Shown here one piece after another: positions 17,000 through 29,845 of a DNA stretch of 64,000 bases; position 1 is the first letter of the stretch; each line of letters begins with the position of its first letter. The position numbers and the translations under genes were made by a program. The notes below the pieces were generated by a model. The model did no database searches, had not been told where the DNA came from, and was given only the letters and a program-made list of their open reading frames with translations. The DNA comes from Faucicola osloensis_D (lineage in GTDB: Bacteria; Pseudomonadota; Gammaproteobacteria; Pseudomonadales; Moraxellaceae), in NCBI GenBank assembly GCA_020041925.1, contig CP083409.1. One strand, given 5' to 3'.

Positions 17000-17030
17000 T
17001 CAAAGCCAATAACTTTAACCGTTTTAACGT

Positions 17031-17056
17031 GTAACTGTTACCTTGGTGACGGTTAC
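17031..17056 (+). promoter_or_regulatory. Leader hairpin before the grpE ribosome-binding site
   Basis: The 26 bases starting GTAACTGTTACC fold back on GGTGACGGTTAC with eleven pairs (two G-T) and a four-base loop. It lies ten bases before the AGGAG of grpE. A role in heat- or structure-dependent translation is possible but not shown. Confidence 0.4.
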
Positions 17057-17079
17057 TTTGATAATAGGAGTGATGATTG

Positions 17080-17661
17080 ATGAATTCAGCTGATAATAAC
17101 CAAAATACGCAACCGCATAACCAAACTGATGCCGTCTCAACGGAGTTAAAAGATGCCATGGAACAGTTTGAGCCAAGTAATGAGCAAAAAACCATTCCTA
17201 GCGATATCAATTTGAGCACCTACGAGCAGCGTATTGCCGAGCTTGAAGGTCAAGTCAAAGAAGCCAAAGAAGCTCATGCCCGTGCCAATGCTGAAGCCTA
17301 CAATGCACGCAACCGCATGGAGCAAGAAACCGAAAAAACCAAAAAATTTGCTTTAGAAAAATTTGCCAAAGACCTATTAGACACTGTTGATAACCTTGAA
17401 CGTGCGATTGAAAATAGCCAATCCGACAATGATCCTGTGCTCGAAGGCGTCAAACTTACCCACAAATCGTTGATTGCGGTGTTAGAACGATACGGCGTTA
17501 AAGTGGTCAATCCACAAGGCGAAACATTTAATGCCGACCTGCATGAAGCCGTAGGTATTGACCCAGAAGCGAGCGCCAACCAAGTCGGTCAAGTACTACA
17601 AAAAGGTTATACGCTACATGAGCGTTTATTGCGTCCAGCCATGGTTCGCGTAGGTAGCTAG
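17080..17661 (+). CDS. grpE: Nucleotide exchange factor GrpE
   Basis: Exchanges ADP for ATP on DnaK. I chose ATG 17080 (193 aa) because AGGAG at 17066-17070 is correctly spaced; an in-frame TTG lies one codon upstream. After an acidic, disordered N-terminus comes the long dimerising helix (about 45-100, ending in KKFALEKFAKDLLDTVDNLE). The C-terminal beta domain contains LTHKSLIAVLERYGVKVV, FNADLHEAV and LLRPAMVRVG, all family signatures. dnaK follows after 161 bases and has its own sigma-32-like promoter. Confidence 0.97.
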   Translation: MNSADNNQNTQPHNQTDAVSTELKDAMEQFEPSNEQKTIPSDINLSTYEQRIAELEGQVKEAKEAHARANAEAYNARNRMEQETEKTKKFALEKFAKDLLDTVDNLERAIENSQSDNDPVLEGVKLTHKSLIAVLERYGVKVVNPQGETFNADLHEAVGIDPEASANQVGQVLQKGYTLHERLLRPAMVRVGS

Positions 17662-17704
17662 TAAGCAAGCAGTAAACAACGGATTGACCGATTGGTAACG
17701 AGTG

Positions 17705-17756
17705 TAGCAAAAAACTTTTGCTAACTACTTGAAAAAAACCCTCGGTAAACCGATAT
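17705..17756 (+). promoter_or_regulatory. Hairpin and sigma-32-like promoter before dnaK
   Basis: An 8-bp hairpin TAGCAAAA / TTTTGCTA (17705-17723), three-base loop, is followed by CTTGAAA (17728-17734), a 14-base spacer and ACCGATAT (17749-17756). The -35 is perfect, the -10 is a looser match to CCCCATNT. This would give dnaK its own heat-shock transcript, 67 bases before the ATG. Confidence 0.45.
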
Positions 17757-17822
17757 AAAAATACAAGACAATATGGTGCTCATCACCACTTACCATCAAA
17801 ATAAAAATTGGAGAATTTAATT

Positions 17823-19745
17823 ATGGCTAAAATTATTGGTATTGACTTAGGTACAACCAACTCATGTGTCGCAGTGATGGAAGGTGACAAAGTTAAAGTC
17901 ATCGACAATGCTGAAGGCGCACGTACTACCCCATCAATCGTTGCTTATAAAGATGACGGCGAAATTTTAGTGGGTCAATCAGCCAAACGCCAAGCGGTAA
18001 CCAACCCACAAAATACCTTATTTGCTATCAAGCGTTTGATTGGTCGCAAGTTTGAAGACAAAGTCGTGCAAAAAGACATCGGTATGGTGCCATATAAAAT
18101 TGTCAAAGCTGACAATGGCGATGCTTGGGTTGACATCAACGGTAAAAAATTAGCACCACCTCAAATTTCTGCTGAAGTTTTGAAAAAAATGAAAAAAACT
18201 GCAGAAGATTATTTGGGTGAAAGTGTCACTGAAGCGGTAGTAACGGTACCTGCTTACTTTAATGACAGCCAACGTCAAGCCACTAAAGACGCCGGTAAAA
18301 TCGCAGGTCTTGATGTCAAACGTATCATCAACGAACCTACAGCGGCAGCCTTAGCTTACGGTATGGACAAAAAAGGCAGTGCAGACCGTAAGATTGCGGT
18401 TTATGACTTAGGTGGTGGTACTTTTGATATTTCAATCATCGAAATCGCAAACGTTGATGGCGAGCAGCAATTTGAAGTGCTTTCAACCAATGGTGATACC
18501 TTCTTAGGCGGTGAAGACTTTGACTTGACCTTAATCGACTACTTGGTTGAAGAATTCAAAAAAGAAAACAGTGTGAACCTAAAAGGTGACCCACTGGCAA
18601 TGCAGCGTTTAAAAGAAGCGGCAGAGAAAGCGAAAATTGAACTTTCAAGCTCACAGAGCACCGATATTAACTTACCGTATATCACTGCCGATGCCACAGG
18701 TCCAAAACACTTAGTGGTAAATGTAACCCGTGCCAAGTTAGAAAGCTTAACTGAAGCGCTAGTCAACCGTACCATTGAGCCTTGTAAAGTCGCACTGAGC
18801 GACGCAGGCTTAAAAGCGTCTGATATTGATGACGTTATCTTGGTAGGTGGTCAAAGCCGTATGCCACTGGTACAACAACGTGTTCAAGAATTCTTTGGCA
18901 AAGAGCCACGTAAAGATGTGAACCCTGATGAAGCCGTAGCGATGGGTGCAGCGATTCAAGGTGCGGTATTATCGGGCGACAAAACTGACGTACTACTGCT
19001 TGACGTAACCCCGTTAACCCTAGGTATCGAAACCATGGGCGGTGTGTTGACACCAATCATTGAGAAAAACACCATGATTCCAACCAAGAAATCACAAGTG
19101 TTCTCTACAGCGGATGACAACCAACCAGCAGTAACTATTCAGGTCTACCAAGGTGAGCGTAAAATTGCTGCACAAAACAAATTGCTTGGACGTTTCGATT
19201 TGACCGATATTCCACCCGCACCGCGTGGCGTACCGCAAATTGAAGTTACCTTTGACATCAACGCTGATGGCATCATGAATATCTCAGCTAAAGACAAAGG
19301 GACTGGTAAAGCACAAAGTATCCAAATTAAAGCCGACTCAGGTCTATCAGATGCTGAGATCGAGCAAATGATTCGTGATGCTGAAGCCAATGCCGCTGAA
19401 GATGCAAAATTTGCTGAACTTGCGCAAGTACGTAACGAAGCAGATGGTCGTATTCATGGCGTACAAAAAGCCATGAAAGATGCCGCTGATAAAGTAACCG
19501 ATAGCGACAAAACCGCAGTAGAAGACGCTATCAAAGCGCTAGAATTGGCGGTTAAAGAAGATAATCTAGATGACATCAAGTCAAAACTTGAAGCCCTAGA
19601 CAATGCCTTTTTACCGGTTAGTCAAAAAATCTATGCTGACGCAGGCGCTACTGCAGAAGCGGGTGATGCACAGCCACAACAAACCCAGCAAGATGATGGG
19701 GTGGTCGATGCAGAATTCACCGAAGTAAAAGATGACAATAAATAA
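17823..19745 (+). CDS. dnaK: Chaperone protein DnaK (Hsp70)
   Basis: ATP-dependent Hsp70 chaperone, 640 residues from ATG 17823, which has GGAG nine bases before it (an upstream TTG adds five residues and is unlikely). The N-terminal ATPase has GIDLGTTNSCV, the loop VYDLGGGTFDISI and VGGQSRMP. The conserved linker DVLLLDVTPL leads into the substrate-binding domain (ETMGGVLTPIIEKNT), and the tail ends acidic with DGVVDAEFTEVKDDNK, as in Gram-negative DnaK. The canonical dnaJ is not downstream; the operon ends at a strong terminator. A DnaJ-like partner, cbpA, is at 54.3 kb. Confidence 0.99.
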   Translation: MAKIIGIDLGTTNSCVAVMEGDKVKVIDNAEGARTTPSIVAYKDDGEILVGQSAKRQAVTNPQNTLFAIKRLIGRKFEDKVVQKDIGMVPYKIVKADNGDAWVDINGKKLAPPQISAEVLKKMKKTAEDYLGESVTEAVVTVPAYFNDSQRQATKDAGKIAGLDVKRIINEPTAAALAYGMDKKGSADRKIAVYDLGGGTFDISIIEIANVDGEQQFEVLSTNGDTFLGGEDFDLTLIDYLVEEFKKENSVNLKGDPLAMQRLKEAAEKAKIELSSSQSTDINLPYITADATGPKHLVVNVTRAKLESLTEALVNRTIEPCKVALSDAGLKASDIDDVILVGGQSRMPLVQQRVQEFFGKEPRKDVNPDEAVAMGAAIQGAVLSGDKTDVLLLDVTPLTLGIETMGGVLTPIIEKNTMIPTKKSQVFSTADDNQPAVTIQVYQGERKIAAQNKLLGRFDLTDIPPAPRGVPQIEVTFDINADGIMNISAKDKGTGKAQSIQIKADSGLSDAEIEQMIRDAEANAAEDAKFAELAQVRNEADGRIHGVQKAMKDAADKVTDSDKTAVEDAIKALELAVKEDNLDDIKSKLEALDNAFLPVSQKIYADAGATAEAGDAQPQQTQQDDGVVDAEFTEVKDDNK

Positions 19746-19770
19746 TCAGTTCACTGATTACAGCATCAAT

Positions 19771-19803
19771 AAAAATACCGCCGCAAGGCGGTATTTTTAT
19801 TTT
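19771..19803 (+). terminator. Terminator after dnaK
   Basis: Perfect 12-bp stem AAAAATACCGCC / GGCGGTATTTTT with a GCAA tetraloop, followed by T-rich DNA. Confidence 0.9.
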
Positions 19804-19827
19804 ATTTGAAAATTTTTAAAAAAGGTG

Positions 19828-19855
19828 TTGACACCCATTCCAATTCACGTATAAT
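19828..19855 (+). promoter_or_regulatory. rRNA operon promoter P1
   Basis: Consensus TTGACA (19828-19833), 16-base spacer, consensus TATAAT (19850-19855). The A/T-rich stretch just upstream (about 19800-19825) is a good UP element. Confidence 0.8.
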
Positions 19856-19931
19856 ACGCCACCACTGAGCGACGAAGAGTTTACAAATAAGTAAAACAAC
19901 TTACGAAGCTCAGAAAGAATTAAAATAAAGC

Positions 19932-19961
19932 TTGACAGAGTAAAACAAAACGTATTACAAT
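19932..19961 (+). promoter_or_regulatory. rRNA operon promoter P2
   Basis: Consensus TTGACA (19932-19937), 18-base spacer, TACAAT (19956-19961). A tandem P1-P2 arrangement is usual for rRNA operons. Confidence 0.65.
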
Positions 19962-20013
19962 ATCAAGCTCACCAGATGATAGACGATATCTTTGGTACAC
20001 TAAATAACAACAA

Positions 20014-20180
20014 ACACAAGAACAACTTGTGTGGATTTTCACTTAGGGCGATAAAATTAAGACTTTAATTAATTGTATTGTCAGAGTGAAGATACTCGTA
20101 AGTTTATTTGAGCAAAGACAGTATAAATAATTGAGTCAACAAATTAAATCTATTGACATCGCGTAGCGGTGACAATAGAT
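20014..20180 (+). other. 16S leader with RNase III processing stem
   Basis: The 16 bases 20014-20029 are exactly complementary to 21749-21764 just beyond the 16S 3' end, so the two flanks pair to form the stem cut by RNase III. A further leader hairpin (ATCTATTG / CAATAGAT with a GC-rich inner stem, about 20149-20180) lies just before the mature 5' end. Confidence 0.7.
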
Positions 20181-20189
20181 AGAAAGATT

Positions 20190-21721
<1,532 letters not shown>

Positions 21722-21884
21722 ACTAAAGCACTAAGTGAGAATTCACAGCAAGTTGTTCTTGTGTATAAATAAGCTAATAATCGTTAATCTACAGCAGCGC
21801 AAATAGCAAGGCTAAGACTAAAATCCTTAGCAAAGGATTTTAGCTCGAACCTAAAATTGCGATGCAATTTTTTAACGGTTCTCG
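21722..21884 (+). other. Internal transcribed spacer, 16S to tRNA-Ile
   Basis: Holds the 3' arm of the 16S processing stem (21749-21764) and two hairpins: an 11-bp stem starting CTAAAATCCTT (21818-21843) and AAAATTGC / GCAATTTT (about 21854-21872). Confidence 0.7.
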
Positions 21885-21961
21885 GGGTCTATAGCTCAGT
21901 TGGTTAGAGCACTGCCTTGATAAGGCAGGGGTCATAAGTTCAAGTCTTATTAGACCCACCA
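21885..21961 (+). tRNA. ileT: tRNA-Ile (GAT)
   Basis: 77 bases with encoded CCA. The acceptor stem GGGTCTA / TAGACCC is perfect, the anticodon loop TTGATAA gives anticodon GAT (21919-21921), and the T-loop reads TTCAAGT. It is one of the two usual tRNAs in the spacer. Confidence 0.97.
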
Positions 21962-22046
21962 TTTAACCAGAGGTTAAATGCTTTAGAATTTACTTCGTAA
22001 ATTCTCTTGCGCTCGGGCAAAGCGATGCTTTGCTGATCCTTGCTCA

Positions 22047-22122
22047 GGGGCCATAGCTCAGTTGGTAGAGCGCCTGCCTTGCACGCAGGAGGTCAGGAGT
22101 TCGACTCTCCTTGGCTCCACCA
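22047..22122 (+). tRNA. alaT: tRNA-Ala (TGC)
   Basis: 76 bases with encoded CCA; acceptor stem GGGGCCA / TGGCTCC (one G-T pair), anticodon TGC (22080-22082), T-loop TTCGACT. It is the second spacer tRNA, 85 bases after tRNA-Ile; two short hairpins lie between them. Confidence 0.97.
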
Positions 22123-22423
22123 TAATTAGCTTAACGTAATAAAGCAGACAGAGTAATTTAGTAAGTGTATTGAGAGATTACTTCAATCTGTTTTATCAGA
22201 AATCACGACCTGACGAAGGTCTGATAATTCAATAACAACATAGAGAAATGAGTCTGGGTTAATTATCAAGTTCCAACGAAGATAATTAACCTTAGTAATC
22301 AGCCAATCAGACCCAAAGAAATGATTGGAATAACTGATTACTTAAAAGTAAAGAGAACTGAATCAAGCGTAAACATAGGTGAAGATCGTTACCATTACCT
22401 ATACGACCCTTTAGGGTTGTATA
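22123..22423 (+). other. Internal transcribed spacer, tRNA-Ala to 23S
   Basis: About 300 bases without a gene. It contains a perfect 11-bp stem GGTTAATTATC / GATAATTAACC (about 22258-22292). It ends in GTTGTATAGTCAAG, which pairs with CTTGACTATACAAC beyond the 23S 3' end to form the 23S processing stem. Confidence 0.65.
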
Positions 22424-25277
<2,854 letters not shown>

Positions 25278-25378
25278 CTATACAACGCCTAAATGGCTTT
25301 GTAGGTAATAACGATTATCACCTCGCTTGATATAGCTGATACTTTACTTCTAAAACAACTCATTCCTCTATCCCCCTT

Positions 25379-25493
25379 TGCTGACGATAATAGCTTGGAG
25401 GTCCCACCTGATCCCTTCCCGAACTCAGAAGTGAAACTCCAATGCGCCAATGGTAGTGTGGTTCGCCCATGTGAGAGTAGGTCATCGTCAGCT
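25379..25493 (+). rRNA. rrf: 5S ribosomal RNA
   Basis: About 115 bases. The terminal stem GCTGACGAT / ATCGTCAGC closes it; inside are CCCGAACTCAGAAGTGAAAC and the ATGGTAGTG..GTGAGAGTAGG pattern. It is the last gene of the operon. Confidence 0.95.
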
Positions 25494-25502
25494 CCCTATC
25501 CT

Positions 25503-25535
25503 AAACCCCCCTTACTGATGTAAGGGGGGTTTTGC
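25503..25535 (+). terminator. rRNA operon terminator
   Basis: Perfect 12-bp, GC-rich stem AAACCCCCCTTA / TAAGGGGGGTTT with a 6-base loop, ending in T residues, ten bases after 5S. Confidence 0.9.
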
Positions 25536-25760
25536 TTTGGGGTTGATTAATACGTTTTGTATATTCTTGTGATGCTAGTTTTATTCTTTTATGTATGCTG
25601 CATTAATAACCTACTTGTTACATAGCTTTACGTATTTTCACATTGTGGATTTCTAAATTCTATATACTGATTACATCAATGTCGATCCTTTTTCAAGCTA
25701 GGTAAACATTTGATATTTGCTAAGAAATTACAAATATAATTAAAAGTTTAGGATAAAAAA

Positions 25761-27854
25761 ATGACACAAAAGCCCGTTAAGTCAGAGCCAAATATGAATA
25801 CTCAGCAAGGAAATGCAGGCGAAACTCATCAACAAGCTGATGATAACTCAACTAATTTAACCACGCAGCAAGGGATTGTTATTGCAGACAATCAGAATTC
25901 GCTAAAAGCGGGTCGTCGTGGACCTGCATTGCTAGAAGATTTTATTTTACGCGAGAAAATTACCCATTTCGACCATGAACGTATTCCAGAGCGTATTGTG
26001 CATGCGCGAGGTAGTGCAGCGCATGGTTATTTCGAGTTGACTGAGTCATTAGAACAATATACTACTGCTAAAGTGCTTACTGAAGTAGGTGAGCAAACAC
26101 CTTTATTTACCCGTTTTTCGACGGTAGCGGGTGGTGCAGGGTCGGTTGATACACCGCGTGATATTCGCGGTTTTGCCGTCAAAATTTATACTAAAGAGGG
26201 AAACTGGGATTTGGTGGGTAACAATACCCCAGTATTCTTTATTCAAGATGCTATTAAGTTCCCAGATTTGGTGCATGCCGTCAAGATGGAACCGGATCGT
26301 GGTTTCCCACAAGCTGCCTCAGCGCATGATACTTTTTATGATTTTATTTCATTGAGTCCAGAAACATTGCACAATTTCTTGTGGGCAATGAGCGATCGCG
26401 GCATTCCACGCAGTTTGCGTATGATTGAAGGCTTTGGCATTCATAGTTATCGCTTTATTAATGCCCAAAGTGAAAGCACGTTTGTACGTTTTCATTGGCG
26501 TCCACGTCTTGAACTGCAATCGCATGTATGGGATGAAGCGGTAAAAGTGGCAGGTGCTGACCCTGATTATCATCGCCGTGATTTATTTGAAGCATTACAA
26601 CAAGGTGATGAGGTTGTTTGGGATTTTGCTGTTCAGTTGTTTACCCAAGAACAAGCGGATGAATTCCCTTTTGACCATCTAGATGCTACCAAGCTTATTC
26701 CAGAAGAGTTGGTACCACTCAAAGTAGTTGGTAAGATGGTGTTAAACCGTTATCCTGATAATTTCTTTGCGGAAACAGAGCAAGTGGCTTTCTGCCCAGC
26801 AAACATCGTCCCAGGTATCGACTTTAGTAATGACCCATTGCTACAAGGTCGTTTATTTAGTTATCTTGATACCCAGCTGTCGCGTTTAGGTTCACCAAAT
26901 TTTGCGCAGTTGCCAATTAATGCGCCAAAATGTCCATTGCATAATATGCAGCGTGATGGTCATATGCAGATGCAAATTCCGAAAGGTCGCGTCGCTTATG
27001 AACCACAAAGTTTGGAACCAGAAAAACCGCGTGAAAATCCCGCAGTAGGTTTTAAATCATTTGCTGAGGATTTAAGCCAAGGCAATGATACAGTTAAAGG
27101 TCGTATCCGTGCAGAAAGCTTTGCTGACTTTTATAGTCAACCACGTATGTTCTATCGTAGTCAAACCTCCATTGAGCAGGCGCATATTGCTTCAGCGATT
27201 GTGTTTGAGCTTTCAAAAGTTGAGACGCCCTATATCCGTGAACGCATGGTTGCGCAGTTGTTAACGGTTGATGAGACATTGGGCAAACGCGTTGCCGATG
27301 GGTTAGGGATGAAATCAGTGCCAAAACCGATTGAGCCGACGGTTCCGGTGCAAGATTTACCATTATCACCAGCTTTACAGTTGATTGGCAAAGCCAAGCC
27401 AACGCTTGAAGGTCGTAAAGTGGCTATTTTAGTCGCCAATGATTCAAATGCAGAAATGCTTGAAAAATATAAAGCGGCGATTACAGCAGCAAAGGCAGTA
27501 CCGTTTGTAGTAGCGCCAAAAATTAGTATTACGTTAAACAATGGTGAAACTATTGCGGCTGACGGTCAATTGGCGGGTTCACCTTCTGTATTGTTTGATG
27601 CAATCGTGAGTATCATTATGCCAGAGCAAGCGAAAAAACTAGCTAAAGTGAGTGAAGCGATTGCGTGGTTTAAAGATGCGCATGCCCATCTAAAAGCGAT
27701 TGCTTATTGCGGTGCGACGGATGAATTTATTCTAATTCCTCAGCATATTGAGAAAGATGCCAGTGTGGTGGCTTTAAAGGAAATAGATACCTTTATTGAG
27801 AAGGCCAAATCGCGTGAATGGGATCGTGAACCTAATGTGCGTGATTTAGCATAA
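25761..27854 (+). CDS. katE: Large-subunit (clade 2) catalase, HPII type
   Basis: Haem catalase that splits hydrogen peroxide. At 697 residues it is a large-subunit form: a polar N-terminal extension, the catalase core (about 50-560), and a C-terminal DJ-1/PfpI-like domain (about 565-697, GRKVAILVANDSN). Core landmarks are the active-site His segment RIVHARGSAAHGYFE, the distal Asn region VGNNTPVFFIQDAI and the proximal haem-Tyr region RLFSYLDTQLSRLGSPNF. No signal peptide is present, so it is cytoplasmic. A TTTAGGAT motif precedes the ATG, and a strong terminator follows. No OxyR gene is adjacent. The symbol is by homology class. Confidence 0.94.
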   Translation: MTQKPVKSEPNMNTQQGNAGETHQQADDNSTNLTTQQGIVIADNQNSLKAGRRGPALLEDFILREKITHFDHERIPERIVHARGSAAHGYFELTESLEQYTTAKVLTEVGEQTPLFTRFSTVAGGAGSVDTPRDIRGFAVKIYTKEGNWDLVGNNTPVFFIQDAIKFPDLVHAVKMEPDRGFPQAASAHDTFYDFISLSPETLHNFLWAMSDRGIPRSLRMIEGFGIHSYRFINAQSESTFVRFHWRPRLELQSHVWDEAVKVAGADPDYHRRDLFEALQQGDEVVWDFAVQLFTQEQADEFPFDHLDATKLIPEELVPLKVVGKMVLNRYPDNFFAETEQVAFCPANIVPGIDFSNDPLLQGRLFSYLDTQLSRLGSPNFAQLPINAPKCPLHNMQRDGHMQMQIPKGRVAYEPQSLEPEKPRENPAVGFKSFAEDLSQGNDTVKGRIRAESFADFYSQPRMFYRSQTSIEQAHIASAIVFELSKVETPYIRERMVAQLLTVDETLGKRVADGLGMKSVPKPIEPTVPVQDLPLSPALQLIGKAKPTLEGRKVAILVANDSNAEMLEKYKAAITAAKAVPFVVAPKISITLNNGETIAADGQLAGSPSVLFDAIVSIIMPEQAKKLAKVSEAIAWFKDAHAHLKAIAYCGATDEFILIPQHIEKDASVVALKEIDTFIEKAKSREWDREPNVRDLA

Positions 27855-27876
27855 CTCAACTCATTAACCTCTCAAC

Positions 27877-27912
27877 AAAAAAGCTAGCTTAATAATAAGC
27901 TAGCTTTTTATT
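27877..27912 (+). terminator. Terminator after catalase
   Basis: Perfect stem AAAAAGCTAGCTTA with TAAGCTAGCTTTTT (27878-27909), ATAA loop, T-tract. Confidence 0.85.
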
Positions 27913-27916
27913 TATT

Positions 27917-28007
27917 TGGCGGAAACGGAGGGATTCGAACCCTCGATACGCTATTAACGTATACACACTTTCCAGGCGTGCGCTTTCGACCACTCAGCCA
28001 CGTTTCC
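27917..28007 (-). tRNA. tRNA-Ser (GGA)
   Basis: 91 bases on the minus strand with encoded CCA. Acceptor strand GGAAACG pairs with CGTTTCC, the discriminator is G, and the anticodon loop CTGGAAA gives GGA. The long variable arm (about TACGTTAATAGCGTA) is typical of a class II serine tRNA. Confidence 0.95.
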
Positions 28008-28133
28008 AATCGAGTTGCAACGCCAAAATATAGGGAATCGCAAAACGGACGCTTATTTTACCCAAAATAATGCCAAATGTCATGTATAATTAATCAATTT
28101 TCATCGATGCCTAGGGTTGATAAGTTATAGCGT

Positions 28134-29069
28134 ATGAGTTGTTATCAGCGTTTTTCCCATAAATCACTATCACAGACACTAGTAGCGATGGGTTTATCCC
28201 TATTGCCCTTATGGGCACATTCAAGCACCGCTTTAGATTATCGTAAACAGCATCTCAATCAATGTGGCAATAGCTATGCTAACCAACAAAGTCCGCAGCC
28301 ACTCTCGAATCAACCACTTGAGATTTATTATCTATGTCTAAATGGCTTTGCTGTGGGGTATTCGTCACTCAGTAAAACCGCCTTGTGGTCAGCGGAGTAT
28401 TTGACGCGCGCGCGTATTGAAAAAGCGAGTGAACTACCAAGGGTTGATAATTTTCACGAAGAAAGTCAGCTGCCTAATCGGGTTAAAGGCTATTTAGCTG
28501 ATTATCGCAACGTACCTTATGATCGTGGGCATCTAGCGCCGAATGCAGATATGAGTACGCTTGAATCACAATATGACAGTTTTAGCCTTGCCAACATTGT
28601 ACCGCAAAATCCTGTCAATAATCGTAGCACTTGGCGAGACATTGAGTCCCGTACTCGTTATCTAGCGATTAAACACAATCGTATCTATGTGGTGACAGGG
28701 GTGGCTTTTATCAGTAATCGGGTTAAGAAAATCAATAACAATATATTAGTACCTAGTCATCTGTACAAAGCGATTTATATTCCAAGTTTACAACAAGCAG
28801 GGGTCTATTTTGCACCTAATGATGATAGTCAGCGAGTGGAAATCATTAGTTTGGATGAATTGGCGGTAAGAATAGGCGTAGATGCCATGCCAGGGTTATC
28901 AGGGAAGGTACAAAAAACGGCAATGACACTCCCTATCGATGACTATTCGAGCACTACAAAAAACAAAAACACCCCAAAATCAGAACCCGATAACCAGCAA
29001 ATTTTATTAGTCATAGTTAATTTAGTCTTGACCATTTTTGAATGGATAATCAGCCTATTTAAGTCCTAA
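28134..29069 (+). CDS. DNA/RNA non-specific endonuclease, exported, with C-terminal membrane segment
   Basis: 311 residues. The N-terminal hydrophobic stretch (VAMGLSLLPLWAHSSTA) looks like a signal peptide. The core is a beta-beta-alpha-metal nuclease of the NUC1/EndA type: catalytic DRGH at 130-133 in YDRGHLAPNADM, followed by the Mg2+-binding Asn in PQNPVNNRSTWRDIE. After the catalytic domain come a polar Lys/Asn-rich linker and a hydrophobic C-terminus (about 290-309, ending SLFKS) that should anchor the enzyme in a membrane. Relatives are secreted nucleases that degrade extracellular DNA or feed DNA uptake. It is a single gene between tRNA-Ser and a DUF2147 gene. The role here is unknown. 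Confidence 0.88.
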   Translation: MSCYQRFSHKSLSQTLVAMGLSLLPLWAHSSTALDYRKQHLNQCGNSYANQQSPQPLSNQPLEIYYLCLNGFAVGYSSLSKTALWSAEYLTRARIEKASELPRVDNFHEESQLPNRVKGYLADYRNVPYDRGHLAPNADMSTLESQYDSFSLANIVPQNPVNNRSTWRDIESRTRYLAIKHNRIYVVTGVAFISNRVKKINNNILVPSHLYKAIYIPSLQQAGVYFAPNDDSQRVEIISLDELAVRIGVDAMPGLSGKVQKTAMTLPIDDYSSTTKNKNTPKSEPDNQQILLVIVNLVLTIFEWIISLFKS

Positions 29070-29233
29070 AAATGGTAATTATACACAAATGACTGATTGG
29101 TCAGTTTACACTTTTAGGATTTTTCAGAAAAATAATTATATAAAAATCAATAACTTAAAATATAAAAAATGAGAAATTTTGCCCTGTAAGGATGTAGAAA
29201 ACTATTAGTAACTTTTGCGTATTAAAAAATATC

Positions 29234-29308
29234 TTTACCTCAAAACCATTTTGGCTATAATGATTGTCAATGGCACTGCATCTCACTTCCCTTACTTTTT
29301 TGCAGTGC
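29234..29308 (+). promoter_or_regulatory. Promoter, Fur-like site and leader hairpin of the DUF2147 gene
   Basis: TTTACC (29234-29239), 16-base spacer and TATAAT (29256-29261). The -10 overlaps a sequence matching a Fur-box core at 13 of 16 positions (29256-29271). In the leader, GCACTGCA (29273-29280) and TGCAGTGC (29301-29308) can form a perfect 8-bp stem just before the ribosome-binding site. Confidence 0.45.
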
Positions 29309-29326
29309 ACTACAGAAGGAACTGTT

Positions 29327-29701
29327 ATGAAAATTTCTCTTAAATCAATCAGCGTTGGTGTTGCTCTTTCTACTTTAAGTGTTGCTGCTATGGCTGCCGA
29401 TCCAATTGTGGGTACTTGGCAAACTTATGAAGACAATCAACCAAAAGCCCAAGTTCAAATCTCACAAACAGGTGGTACTTTCACCGGTAAAATCGTTGCG
29501 GGTAATACTGAAAAAGCAAAATCTTTTGTTGGTAAAACTGTGTTAACAGGCGTTAAAGCAGCGGGTAATGGCAAATATGCCGGTAAAGCAAAAGACCCAC
29601 GTTGGGGCTTTGGGTTAGGCGCAAATATTTCAGTAAGTGGTTCAACCTTGACTTTATCTGTTCCAGTCAAAGGCAGCCAAACTTGGAAAAAAATTAAATA
29701 A
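29327..29701 (+). CDS. DUF2147 family exported protein
   Basis: 124 residues from ATG 29327, chosen because AGAAGGA precedes it; an upstream in-frame ATG would place 21 residues before a good signal peptide. The signal peptide ends AAMAA, followed by the mature start DPIVGTWQTYEDNQPK. The GGTFTGKIV segment, DPRWGFGL and SGSTLTLSVPVKGSQTWKKI are typical of the DUF2147 beta-barrel family, though the family's usual Cys and some acidic residues are not obvious. Function is unknown; relatives are periplasmic. A strong terminator follows. Confidence 0.82.
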   Translation: MKISLKSISVGVALSTLSVAAMAADPIVGTWQTYEDNQPKAQVQISQTGGTFTGKIVAGNTEKAKSFVGKTVLTGVKAAGNGKYAGKAKDPRWGFGLGANISVSGSTLTLSVPVKGSQTWKKIK

Positions 29702-29722
29702 TCGCTCCTGATTTGAAATCTC

Positions 29723-29757
29723 AAAAAAGCTAGATATCACTATCTAGCTTTTTTATT
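29723..29757 (+). terminator. Terminator after the DUF2147 gene
   Basis: Perfect 14-bp stem AAAAAAGCTAGATA / TATCTAGCTTTTTT, TCAC loop. Confidence 0.88.
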
Positions 29758-29800
29758 TGTCCAATCGCAAGTTTTGTAGAGTCTTTTAGTATAATTATAT

Positions 29801-29829
29801 AAAAAAATAGGCTGATTGAATCAGCCTAT
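29801..29829 (-). terminator. Terminator of glnK-amtB
   Basis: Perfect palindrome with 11-bp arms (ATAGGCTGATT and its complement around one base, 29807-29829); on the minus strand it is followed by seven T residues. It lies 16 bases after the amtB stop. Confidence 0.85.
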
Positions 29830-29845
29830 GTTTATCATTCTTTGT

